From G963701675 sp963701675 (GTDB lineage Bacteria; Planctomycetota; Planctomycetia; Gemmatales; Gemmataceae): DNA of 64,000 bases. Location: NCBI GenBank assembly GCA_963701675.1, contig OY969623.1:5456001-5520000 (forward strand), written 5' to 3'. The notes under the pieces were generated by a model. That model searched no databases. It worked only from the letters and a program-made list of their open reading frames with translations, and was not told the DNA's origin. This document shows positions 50,794 to 58,294 of the stretch, piece after piece (position 1 is the stretch's first letter; every line of letters starts with the position of its first letter). Both the position numbers and the translations under genes were made by a program.

Positions 50794-50979
50794 ATGGCGG
50801 TCCCAAAGCGGCGCACATCGCATGCCCGGCAAGGTAAGCGGCGGAGCCATCAGTCCATCAAGCCCATCCAGGTTCAATACTGTCCGCAGTGCAATGAGCC
50901 GATACTGCCGCACCGTGTATGTCCGAATTGCGGCACATACCAGGGGCGGGAAGTGGTCGTGACGAAACCGGAGAAGTAG
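50794..50979 (+). CDS. rpmF: 50S ribosomal protein L32
   Basis: A 61-residue ribosomal protein. The N-terminus MAVPKRRTSHARQGKRRSHQ is the canonical L32 start, and the zinc ribbon CPQCNEPILPHRVCPNCG carries all four cysteines, so it is the zinc-binding form. AAAGG lies about 9 nt before the ATG at 50794; upstream in-frame codons to 50722 are not part of L32. It precedes plsX by 3 nt, the common bacterial order linking ribosome and lipid synthesis. Confidence 0.96.
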   Translation: MAVPKRRTSHARQGKRRSHQSIKPIQVQYCPQCNEPILPHRVCPNCGTYQGREVVVTKPEK

Positions 50980-50982
50980 TCC

Positions 50983-51999
50983 ATGCGCATTGCGCTCGAC
51001 GCGATGGGTGGCGATCACGCGCCTGGGCCAATCGTGGCCGGCGCTTTACAGGCGGTGGCACTGAATCCCGCCATCCACGTGACGCTAGTCGGCGACCAAG
51101 CGCAAATCGAAGGAGCGTTGAACCAAGCCGGCGGGCCGTCGGATCGGATCGATATTTTCCACTGCAGTCAGGTGATCGCTATGGAGGAACAACCGGTTCT
51201 GGCGCTTCGCCAGAAGCCGGACAACTCCATAAGCCGATGCTGGCAACTTCTCGCCGAGAAAAAAGCCAATGCCATCGTCAGCGCCGGCAACACGGGCGCA
51301 ATAGTGGCCGGCGGCCTCAGACTGCGGCGTTTTCTCAAAGGCGTTCGTCGGCCTGGTATCGCCGCGCTCATGCCGACCGCTCGCGGCCCCTGCGTGCTGC
51401 TCGATGTCGGCGCCAATGTTAGCCCCAAGCCGGAGCATTTGTTTCAATACGGCATCATGGGCAGCATCTTCGCACGGCATATTCTCAAGCGCGAGTCACC
51501 GACGATCGGGCTTATGAACGTCGGCGCCGAAGAACAGAAAGGCCACGATCTCGCCAAGGAAACGCACGCCCTATTCAACGCCAGTGCGGTCAGGAACCAG
51601 TTCATCGGCAACATCGAAGGGCGCGATATCCACCGCGGCGTCGCCGACGTCGTCGTGACCGATGGGTTCGTTGGAAATGTCGTCTTGAAAGTGTGTGAGG
51701 GTGTGTTCGAGTTCGTCATGAAGATGACGTTCCAGGAAGTTCTGGGAACCCTCCAAAAGGAAAAACAACTAGGGCAGAAGGCACTGCAAACACTGGTCGA
51801 CCGTTACGACTATCACGAGGCCGGCGGCGCCCCGCTACTCGGCATCGACGGTATCTGCGTCATCTGCCACGGTTCCAGCGGCGATCGCGCGATCAAAAAC
51901 GCGGTCAACGTCGCCGCACAATACGCCGGCAGCCCGCTCAATGAGATCATCGTGCAAGAACTTGCCGAAAGCCCGACTATGCCCGCGGATGACGAGTGA
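50983..51999 (+). CDS. plsX: Phosphate acyltransferase PlsX
   Basis: A 338-residue enzyme that converts acyl-ACP to acyl-phosphate for phospholipid synthesis at the membrane. The family hallmarks are MRIALDAMGGDHAPGPIVAG at the N-terminus, IVSAGNTGAIVAGG near 97, LLDVGANVSPKPEHL near 130 and LMNVGAEEQKGHDLAKE near 173. Near the C-terminus, GAPLLGIDGICVICHGSS is typical. It follows rpmF by 3 nt, while the acyl-ACP genes fabD, acpP and fabF lie downstream. A palindromic repeat occupies the gap to fabD. Confidence 0.96.
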   Translation: MRIALDAMGGDHAPGPIVAGALQAVALNPAIHVTLVGDQAQIEGALNQAGGPSDRIDIFHCSQVIAMEEQPVLALRQKPDNSISRCWQLLAEKKANAIVSAGNTGAIVAGGLRLRRFLKGVRRPGIAALMPTARGPCVLLDVGANVSPKPEHLFQYGIMGSIFARHILKRESPTIGLMNVGAEEQKGHDLAKETHALFNASAVRNQFIGNIEGRDIHRGVADVVVTDGFVGNVVLKVCEGVFEFVMKMTFQEVLGTLQKEKQLGQKALQTLVDRYDYHEAGGAPLLGIDGICVICHGSSGDRAIKNAVNVAAQYAGSPLNEIIVQELAESPTMPADDE

Positions 52000-52003
52000 C
52001 AGG

Positions 52004-52071
52004 AAGGGCGAGCCAGGAGCGTGAGCGACTGGAGGTCTCCGCTCCGGTCGCTCACGCTTCCGGCTCGCCTT
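52004..52071. repeat. REP-like palindrome between plsX and fabD
   Basis: The left arm (52004-52034) begins AAGGGCGAGCCAGGAGCGTG and the right arm (52042-52071) is CTCCGGTCGCTCACGCTTCC followed by GGCTCGCCTT. They pair over about 30 nt with a few mismatches and a 7-nt loop. It starts 4 nt after the plsX stop. The form is that of dispersed REP-like elements and could attenuate transcription or stabilise upstream mRNA. Confidence 0.8.
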
Positions 52072-52091
52072 CAACCAGGAGACTCAGCTAA

Positions 52092-52997
52092 ATGCCCGGC
52101 ACCGCGTTCTTATTTCCGGGCCAAGGAGCACAGGCAGTCGGCATGGGCCGAGGCCTGTTTGAATCTTTACCGCAAGCCAAACGCCTTTTCGATGAAGCCG
52201 CTGACATTCTGGGCTTCGATCTAGCTTCCATTTGTTTTAACGGCCCTGCCGAGAAGCTGAATTCCACGATCGTTAGCCAACCGGCACTGTTCGTCACGAG
52301 TCTTGCGGCGCTCGAATCGCTCAAAGTTCATGAACCCGAATTCATTAGCTCATGCACCGCGACCGCTGGGCTCAGCCTCGGTGAATACACTGCACTTGTT
52401 TTCGCCGGCGCCATGAGTTTTCGCGATGGGCTCCGCGTCGTGCAACGCCGAGGCGAGGCGATGCAGGCCGCATCCGATGCGACCCCGAGCGGCATGGTCA
52501 GCGTCATCGCGTTGGATCAGAACAAGGTAAAGGAACTGTGCGACAAGGCCCGTGCCGCCGGTCGGATCGAGATGGCTAATTTTCTCTGTCCTGGAAACAT
52601 CGCAGTGTCCGGCGACAAGTCCGCTTGCGACGGAATCGAACGCCTTGTTGCGGAGTTCGGCGGCAAAACCGTGCGGCTTACGGTCGCCGGCGCCTTTCAT
52701 ACCGAGATCATGAAGCCGGCAGACGAAAAGCTGGCGGCTGCACTTAGGGAGATCTCCATTCAACCACCGCGAGTCCCGGTTTGGTCCAACGTGGATGCGA
52801 AGGCTCACACCGATCCGGAGGAAATTCGAAGCCTGCTCGTTCGACAGGTCGTCCAACCGGTGCGCTGGGAGCAAACCATGCGCGAATTGCTTGGGCAGGG
52901 GATTGACCGTTTTTGCGAGATTGGACCGGGTAAAGTTCTCGCCGGACTGCTGAAGCGGGTACAGCGGAAAGTGGACTGCCGCAACATTTCGGCGTAA
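52092..52997 (+). CDS. fabD: Malonyl-CoA:ACP transacylase FabD
   Basis: A 301-residue enzyme that moves malonate from CoA to ACP for fatty acid elongation. The N-terminal AFLFPGQGAQAVGMGRGLFE is family-typical. The nucleophile serine is in TAGLSLGEYTALVFAGAMSF near residue 95; the usual GHSLGE reads GLSLGE here. The histidine is in TVAGAFHTEIM near 203, and IGPGKVLAGLLKR closes the protein. It lies between a repeat and a 217-nt spacer before acpP, so part of the classic fab order (fabH, fabG) is absent from this locus. Confidence 0.94.
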   Translation: MPGTAFLFPGQGAQAVGMGRGLFESLPQAKRLFDEAADILGFDLASICFNGPAEKLNSTIVSQPALFVTSLAALESLKVHEPEFISSCTATAGLSLGEYTALVFAGAMSFRDGLRVVQRRGEAMQAASDATPSGMVSVIALDQNKVKELCDKARAAGRIEMANFLCPGNIAVSGDKSACDGIERLVAEFGGKTVRLTVAGAFHTEIMKPADEKLAAALREISIQPPRVPVWSNVDAKAHTDPEEIRSLLVRQVVQPVRWEQTMRELLGQGIDRFCEIGPGKVLAGLLKRVQRKVDCRNISA

Positions 52998-53214
52998 GTG
53001 TTTGGGCTGGCACCTGTTCATTCGCCGGAGGGTTGCTACATATATAGTTTTGTCTCGCCTGAGCCGCTTGCCGAGACTTCCCGGCTTGCGTGAAGCGCGA
53101 AGACACCTTGCCCCATGCGCGGGTTCTATGGTACATAAGCCGTTAAGGCAGCCGGTTCCATGTGGCAGCCGGTAGGACGCGCCGGGGTTGGCCGAGTTTG
53201 GGAGGAGTACAACC

Positions 53215-53457
53215 GTGCCTTCCGTTGAAGAACGCGTGATCGAAATCGTGTGCGAGAACCTCGGCGTGAATAAGGAACAAGTCACGCGCACCACCAAATT
53301 CATCGAGGATATCGGCGCCGATTCGTTGGATATCGTCGAGCTCGTCATGGAGCTGGAAGAGGAATTCGAAATCACCATCCCGGACGACCAGGCGGAGAAA
53401 ATCAAGACCGTCGGGGAGGCGGTGGACTACATCGAAAAGGAGATGGGCAAAAAATGA
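53215..53457 (+). CDS. acpP: Acyl carrier protein
   Basis: An 80-residue carrier protein. The phosphopantetheine serine lies in IEDIGADSLDIVELVMELEE near residue 37. The sequence is strongly acidic (EEEFEITIPDDQAEKIKTV) as expected for the housekeeping ACP of fatty acid synthesis. Translation starts at GTG 53215 with GGAGGAG 7 nt upstream; the longer frame to 53188 includes the ribosome site and was rejected. The stop overlaps the fabF start by ATGA. Confidence 0.96.
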   Translation: MPSVEERVIEIVCENLGVNKEQVTRTTKFIEDIGADSLDIVELVMELEEEFEITIPDDQAEKIKTVGEAVDYIEKEMGKK

Positions 53458-54692
53458 CCCGTCGGCGCGTCGTCATCACCGGCATGGGAACGGTGAACCC
53501 GCTCGGTAATGACGTGCCGGAATATTGGAACGGGTTACTGGCCGGCCGAAGTGGGATCGGTCCCATCACGCAGTTCGACACTTCCGCATTCAAGGTCCAT
53601 TTTGGAGGTGAGGTCAAAGGGTTCGACCCGCTGACTTACCTCGAACACAAGACTGCCAAACATCTCGACCGATTTGCCCAATTCGCGATGGCCGCATCGA
53701 TCCAAGCGGTGCGAGATAGCGGCGTCGATTTTTCCAAAGAAGACCCATATCGCTGCGGTGTGATTCTCGGCAGCGGCATCGGCGGGTTGAATGAATTCGA
53801 AGAACAGCATGGCCGCTACCTCAAGATGGGGCCGCATCACATCAGCCCGTTCGTCATCCCGAAAATGATCGTGAATGCGGCATCCGGCAACGTGTCAATC
53901 CACTTCGGAATGTGCGGGCCGAACACGGCCGTAGCGACGGCGTGTGCCTCCGCCGCTCATGCGGTCAGCGACGCGCTTCGCGCCATTCAATACGGCGATG
54001 CCGATGTGATGATTACCGGGGGTTCCGAGTCGACGATCACACCAATGGCGCTCGGCGGGTTCGTGAAGGCGAGGGCCTTGTCAAGTCGCAATGACAACCC
54101 GCAGGCCGCAAGTCGACCGTTCGAACGCGACCGTGACGGATTCGTTTTGAGCGAAGGCGCCGGCGTCGTCGTCTTGGAAGACTTGGAACGAGCGCGGCGT
54201 CGAAACGCCAACATCTATGCCGAGGTGTTGGGCACCGGAAGCTCAGCCGATGCTTACCACATCACAGCCCCACATGGCGAGGGCATCGGCGCGATTCACG
54301 CCATGAAAATTGCTCTCAAAGACGCAAAGGTCAACACGAGCGACGTGCAGTATGTGAATGCCCACGGTACCAGCACCGAGCTCGGCGACGCGGCGGAAAC
54401 CAAAGCGCTCAAGGAAGTGTTCGGCGCCGACGCTCGCCGGCTGGCGATCAGCAGTACCAAAAGCATGACGGGACACCTACTCGGCGCCAGCGGCGGCGTC
54501 GAGTTGATTGCTTGTGTGTCGAGCATTCGCCATAGCGTGGTTCATCCGACCATTAATTACCAGAATCCCGATCCGGTGTGTGACTTGGATTACGTGCCGA
54601 ACGCTGCTCGCGAAATTCGAGTACGCCGCGCCATTTCCAACAGCTTCGGTTTCGGCGGACATAATTGTTGTCTGGTAGTCGGCGCCCTTTGA
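53454..54692 (+). CDS. fabF: 3-oxoacyl-ACP synthase II FabF
   Basis: A 412-residue condensing enzyme for chain elongation of acyl-ACP with malonyl-ACP. The nucleophile cysteine is in NTAVATACASAAHAVSDALR near residue 165. The two catalytic histidines are in YVNAHGTSTELGDAAE near 305 and STKSMTGHLLGASGGVE near 340. The C-terminal NSFGFGGHNCCLVV is typical. Cys-His-His makes it FabF/FabB rather than FabH. It is coupled to acpP. Confidence 0.96.
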   Translation: MTRRRVVITGMGTVNPLGNDVPEYWNGLLAGRSGIGPITQFDTSAFKVHFGGEVKGFDPLTYLEHKTAKHLDRFAQFAMAASIQAVRDSGVDFSKEDPYRCGVILGSGIGGLNEFEEQHGRYLKMGPHHISPFVIPKMIVNAASGNVSIHFGMCGPNTAVATACASAAHAVSDALRAIQYGDADVMITGGSESTITPMALGGFVKARALSSRNDNPQAASRPFERDRDGFVLSEGAGVVVLEDLERARRRNANIYAEVLGTGSSADAYHITAPHGEGIGAIHAMKIALKDAKVNTSDVQYVNAHGTSTELGDAAETKALKEVFGADARRLAISSTKSMTGHLLGASGGVELIACVSSIRHSVVHPTINYQNPDPVCDLDYVPNAAREIRVRRAISNSFGFGGHNCCLVVGAL

Positions 54693-54734
54693 TAACTCCA
54701 AGCCCACCGATTGCAATCGGTGCGCTTTGCCAAC

Positions 54735-55922
54735 ATGACTACGCCACACGATCCAATCGGCGCACGTGTCCCCGGTGTGTCCCTCTCACCCCGAGAAATC
54801 GCCCGCTACAGTCGGCATCTCATCATGCCCGAGGTCGCATCCGAAGGGCAACGGCGACTAAAAGCCGCACGTGTGCTCTTGATCGGCGCGGGTGGATTGG
54901 GTTCGCCGCTCGGACTCTATCTTGCAGCTGCAGGGATTGGCCGCATCGGATTGGTTGATTTTGACGTGGTCGATTTCAGCAATTTGCACCGGCAGATCAT
55001 TCACGGAACTTCTGACGTCGGCCGACCCAAACTGCAATCCGCCGCGGATCGACTCCGTGAGATAAATCCGGAGGTGGAACTAGACCTTTATGACACACGC
55101 TTGACGTCGGAAAACGCGATTCGGATCCTCGAACCTTATGACATCGTTATCGACGGCACCGATAACTTTCCGACGCGTTACCTGGTCAATGATGCCTGTG
55201 TTCTGCTCGGAAAAGCCAACGTCTACGGCAGCATCTTTCGCTTTGATGGGCAGGCGTCTGTTTTCTACCCGCCCCGCGGTCCTTGTTACCGCTGCCTCTA
55301 TCCGGAGCCGCCTCCGCCCGGCGAGGTGCCAAGCTGTGCGGAGGGCGGTGTATTGGGCATTCTCCCGGGACTGATCGGTTGCGTGCAAGCGACCGAGGCC
55401 GTGAAACTGATCCTTGCGAAAGGCGACCCTTTAATCGGCCGGTTATTGCTCTACGATGCGATGCGGATGAAGTTTCAAGAGTTCAAGATTCGCCGAAATC
55501 CGAAATGCCCGCTGTGCGGTGATTCCCCGACAATCACCAAGCTCATCGACTACGAGCAGTTTTGCGGGGTACGCGGTGAAGCGCCTGCACGCGTGACCTT
55601 TGTCCCGAACGAGATCACGGTCGAGCATCTTAAGGGCCGACTTGATCGAAATGAGAATGTGTTCATACTCGATGTTCGCAATCCGGAAGAATATCAGATT
55701 TGCCGACTTCCGAAGAGCATCCTGATCCCGCTTCCCGAGCTCCCGGGACGGCTGCATGAGTTGGGTCGCTCACAAGACATCGTGGTTCATTGTCGCAGCG
55801 GCGTCCGCAGCCTGAAAGCGACGCAGATCTTGCGGCAGCATGGTTTCGAAAAGGTTGCGAATCTTCAAGGTGGTATCCTGGCATGGGCAGACCGAATCGA
55901 CCCGTCCATGCCCAAATACTAA
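54735..55922 (+). CDS. moeB: MoeB/ThiF-type adenylyltransferase with rhodanese domain
   Basis: A 395-residue two-domain sulfur-transfer protein. Residues about 15-270 form the E1-like adenylation domain: VLLIGAGGLGSPLGLYLAAA (nucleotide loop, about 46), SNLHRQIIHGTSDVGRPK, DGTDNFPTRYLVND, and zinc cysteines CYRC and CPLCGD. Residues about 290-390 form a rhodanese domain with the active-site cysteine in IVVHCRSGVRSLKATQ. Such proteins activate a small ubiquitin-like sulfur carrier (MoaD/ThiS type) and may thiocarboxylate it. The ATG at 54735 is used because the upstream TTG at 54711 adds unsupported residues. It is 12 nt ahead of the ArsC-like selenoprotein. Confidence 0.9.
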   Translation: MTTPHDPIGARVPGVSLSPREIARYSRHLIMPEVASEGQRRLKAARVLLIGAGGLGSPLGLYLAAAGIGRIGLVDFDVVDFSNLHRQIIHGTSDVGRPKLQSAADRLREINPEVELDLYDTRLTSENAIRILEPYDIVIDGTDNFPTRYLVNDACVLLGKANVYGSIFRFDGQASVFYPPRGPCYRCLYPEPPPPGEVPSCAEGGVLGILPGLIGCVQATEAVKLILAKGDPLIGRLLLYDAMRMKFQEFKIRRNPKCPLCGDSPTITKLIDYEQFCGVRGEAPARVTFVPNEITVEHLKGRLDRNENVFILDVRNPEEYQICRLPKSILIPLPELPGRLHELGRSQDIVVHCRSGVRSLKATQILRQHGFEKVANLQGGILAWADRIDPSMPKY

Positions 55923-55934
55923 CGAAAGGACGAC

Positions 55935-56288
55935 GTGAGCGCGAAAATTGATTGGATGTATCACCGCAAGGGTTGAAACGGCTGCAAGAACGCTCAAGGG
56001 TTCCTTGAGGAGCATGGGATCGAGGTCAAGGAACAGGTCGACGCCAATAAGAACCGCCGTGGTCGAACGGAGGCGTTGGAACTGGCCCGAACGGCTGACA
56101 AGATCGTTGTGGGCCGCGGTAAGAACGTTGTGACACTTGACATGAAAAAGGACTCGCCGGACGACGACACGCTGGCTTCGTACATCCTCGGCCCGACCGG
56201 GAATCTGAAGGCGCCGACGATTCGCCGGGGTGGGACACTTCTAGTCGGATACAACGAAACCGCCTACCGGCAAGTGTTTGGTCACTGA
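55935..56288 (+). CDS. ArsC/Spx-like thioredoxin-fold selenoprotein (in-frame UGA as Sec)
   Basis: A 117-residue protein if the TGA at 55974-55976 is read as selenocysteine (U). The N-terminus reads DWMYHRKGUNGCKNAQGFLE, where ArsC-family proteins have a CxxC redox pair after YHRK; U takes the first cysteine's place and the second cysteine remains (UxxC). The downstream frame (EEHGIEVKEQVDANKNRRGR, then APTIRRGGTLLVGYN) is open for 104 codons to TGA at 56286 and continues in the same frame. A hairpin starts 16 nt after the UGA. The start is GTG 55935 with AAAGGA just upstream; ATG 55956 is also possible. It needs selA/B/C/D elsewhere. The exact substrate (arsenate, other thiols or none) is unknown. 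Confidence 0.85.
55974..56009 (+). promoter_or_regulatory. Candidate bacterial SECIS element with its UGA codon
   Basis: CTCAAGG at 55993-55999 and CCTTGAG at 56003-56009 pair perfectly over 7 bp and enclose a GTT loop; opening the last pair gives a 5-nt loop that starts GG. The stem begins 16 nt after the UGA, and the loop starts with G, both within the usual limits for bacterial SECIS elements. All bases are also coding. Confidence 0.75.
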
Positions 56289-56292
56289 CGCT

Positions 56293-56316
56293 AAGCCCAC
56301 GGGCTGCGACCCGTGG
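56293..56316. repeat. AAGCCCACGGG hairpin, copy 1
   Basis: CCACGGG (56297-56303) pairs with CCCGTGG (56310-56316) around CTGCGA, just after the selenoprotein stop. The upstream AAGCCCACGGG is also the inverse of CCCGTGGGCTT at 56767-56777, so copies bracket the hypothetical gene at 56358-56690. Confidence 0.6.
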
Positions 56317-56357
56317 AGAGAGCTGGTAGTGGAAGGGAAGCGCAAGAGCTAAATACG

Positions 56358-56690
56358 ATGCAACGACTCATAACGAGAATGCCGCTTACCGAACTTTGGG
56401 ACGACGACGGTGTCATTAACGCGGCACGAAAGCGCGATTTAGACACAGACCAAATTCTGTCGTTGCTGCGGGCTGGTCGTGTGCGCTTTGTCGTTGCGGA
56501 CTTGGAGTCCCCGCCTAAATGGGTGCCGGAGTCCGATTGCTTCGATTTCTGGAAGACGGAAGCGCGTCGTCACATATCCGATCAGCCCCAGGCATCGTTA
56601 GAGGATTTCCCTGACCAATACTTTTACTTTGCTGCCGAATGGGAACCGCCGACCGGCCTCCCGATCATACTCTTGGAGCGCCATCATTGA
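56358..56690 (+). CDS. Hypothetical protein (planctomycete-conserved style)
   Basis: A 110-residue acidic protein that I do not recognise as a named family. The sequence MPLTELWDDDGVINAARKRD, then LLRAGRVRFVVADLESPPKW and SDCFDFWKTEARRH, resembles small conserved planctomycete proteins of unknown role. The ATG at 56358 is preferred over an upstream in-frame codon at 56313 because the extra residues come from the repeat region. It lies between two copies of an AAGCCCACGGG repeat and has no operon partner. No signal or membrane segment is seen. Confidence 0.65.
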   Translation: MQRLITRMPLTELWDDDGVINAARKRDLDTDQILSLLRAGRVRFVVADLESPPKWVPESDCFDFWKTEARRHISDQPQASLEDFPDQYFYFAAEWEPPTGLPIILLERHH

Positions 56691-56766
56691 ACGCTGATTT
56701 TTGAGGCAACGGCCGGACTTTGGGGGCAACTAGGGCTTTAGAGGCAAAGCCGGCTCCGACCTGCGA

Positions 56767-56777
56767 CCCGTGGGCTT
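56767..56777. repeat. CCCGTGGGCTT element, inverse of AAGCCCACGGG
   Basis: An 11-nt inverse copy of the repeat at 56293-56303, found just upstream of the methyltransferase ribosome site. The pair is 474 nt apart. Confidence 0.5.
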
Positions 56778-56788
56778 GGAGAGGATAA

Positions 56789-57550
56789 ATGACTGCGACG
56801 GAACGCCTCAGAACTGAACGCGCTTTCCACGATCGACAAGCCCTGGAACGGGCGGTCACGTTTCGAAGGCAACCGGAACGGCTCCGCGTCGATGACGAAG
56901 CATACCTGTCGCATGAAACGTGGATCCGCCCGGCCGTCCAACGACTGTTTCCGCTCGCCGGCTGCCGAACGCTCGATTATGGTTGCGGGCATGGTATGGC
57001 GGCGGTGGTATTCGCACGTCTAGGCGCCGATGTTACGGCATTCGACATTTCGGCGGGATACCTGGCGGAAGCCAAAGCTCGGGCTCGCGCAAACGATGTG
57101 TGCATCGATTTCGTTCAGGCGAACGGCGAGAGGCTGCCGTTTGCCGACCGCACATTCGATCGCATCTGGGGCAATGCGGTATTGCATCATCTCGATTTGC
57201 AAACTTCAGCGCGAGAAATCTACCGAGTGCTACAGCCAAACGGCGTCGCCGTCTTTTGTGAACCCCTGGCAGGCAATCCACTTTTGAATCGGCTACGGCG
57301 GCGCGTTTCTCGGTCAACTGACAAACACACACCGCACGAAAAACCGTTTCGCATGAGCGAACTCCACTCCCTCCGACACATCTTCGGATCGGTGGAAATC
57401 AGCTGTTTCCAGCTGCTGGGGATGTCTCGCCGATTCGTCAAGTCCCGCCCTGTCGTTGCCGGACTCGATTGGTGTGATGAAACACTTCTTTCTCGCGTCC
57501 CTGCACTGGGACGATTTTGCCGCTATGTGGTAATCACACTGCGCCGCTAG
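56789..57550 (+). CDS. Class I SAM-dependent methyltransferase
   Basis: A 253-residue methyltransferase of the UbiE-like group. The SAM-binding block is CRTLDYGCGHGMAAVVFARL near residues 57-76 (motif I), followed by DVTAFDISAGYLAEAKARA near 85, PFADRTFDRIWGNAVLHHLD near 118 (motif III) and VLQPNGVAVFCEP. The acceptor could be a lipid, quinone or small molecule; the sequence does not decide. The start has GGAG 8 nt upstream. It stands between repeats and the ComEA-like gene with 45-nt spacing. Confidence 0.9.
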   Translation: MTATERLRTERAFHDRQALERAVTFRRQPERLRVDDEAYLSHETWIRPAVQRLFPLAGCRTLDYGCGHGMAAVVFARLGADVTAFDISAGYLAEAKARARANDVCIDFVQANGERLPFADRTFDRIWGNAVLHHLDLQTSAREIYRVLQPNGVAVFCEPLAGNPLLNRLRRRVSRSTDKHTPHEKPFRMSELHSLRHIFGSVEISCFQLLGMSRRFVKSRPVVAGLDWCDETLLSRVPALGRFCRYVVITLRR

Positions 57551-57595
57551 TACAATGTCGGCGGCACAAAACCGGCGATACACGGACGTCACACC

Positions 57596-58264
57596 ATGGA
57601 TGCGGCCCAGCCTCTGAGTTCGTCCATGCCTTCCTCCCAATCGGCGATGGTCCGCGCCTGGCCACGCTCGGCTCAGTTGACGACGGCTTTCCTTCTCGGC
57701 ATCGTCGCAACTCTCATTACGACTCGTGTCCTCAGTTACACTCGATGGGGAAGTAAGCCCACGGAGCTAGTTTCCGGCGCTGGATCGGCCTATCGCATTG
57801 ACGTTAACCGTGCGGATCGGGCCGAGCTTCTACAACTTCCCGGAATCGGCGCTGCACTGGCAGATCGAATTGAAACGCATCGAGGTCGGACCGGTTCGTT
57901 TCGTTCCGCCGCCGACCTCATGGAGGTGGACGGAATCGGACCGGCGAAGCTGGAGCGAATGCGTCAATTGATTACTATCGATGGTGGCGAGGTTGAGCCA
58001 AACGTTGAGAAGAAGAACGTCGCTAAGGTTACCGCCGGTGCGGCGCCGATTGACATCAATTCGGCATCTTCGTTGGAGCTTCAGCGTCTGCCGGGCATAG
58101 GGCCCAAATTGGCTCAACGCATCATTGAAGAGCGGCGGACACGTCCGTTTCGATCCGTCGACGACTTGAACCGTGTTCCGGGTATCGGCGCCAAAAAGCT
58201 GGAGGCAATCCGGCCGTTTGTTACAATTCAGCAGGCAACGGAACAGACGGTTCTCAAGCCGTAG
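57596..58264 (+). CDS. ComEA-like helix-hairpin-helix DNA-binding protein
   Basis: A 222-residue protein with one membrane helix at about residues 29-48 (TTAFLLGIVATLITTRVLSY) and two helix-hairpin-helix repeats after it: RIDVNRADRAELLQLPGIGA near 67 and IDINSASSLELQRLPGIGPK near 150. Each contains the LPGIG hairpin that holds DNA. ComEA-type proteins bind incoming DNA on the outer face of the membrane, so natural transformation is a possible role. A DNA-repair role is an alternative. No other competence genes are in the window. It lies 30 nt before uvrB. Confidence 0.88.
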   Translation: MDAAQPLSSSMPSSQSAMVRAWPRSAQLTTAFLLGIVATLITTRVLSYTRWGSKPTELVSGAGSAYRIDVNRADRAELLQLPGIGAALADRIETHRGRTGSFRSAADLMEVDGIGPAKLERMRQLITIDGGEVEPNVEKKNVAKVTAGAAPIDINSASSLELQRLPGIGPKLAQRIIEERRTRPFRSVDDLNRVPGIGAKKLEAIRPFVTIQQATEQTVLKP

Positions 58265-58294
58265 TCATCATTCCCCCAAGGGTCGAACGATCGA

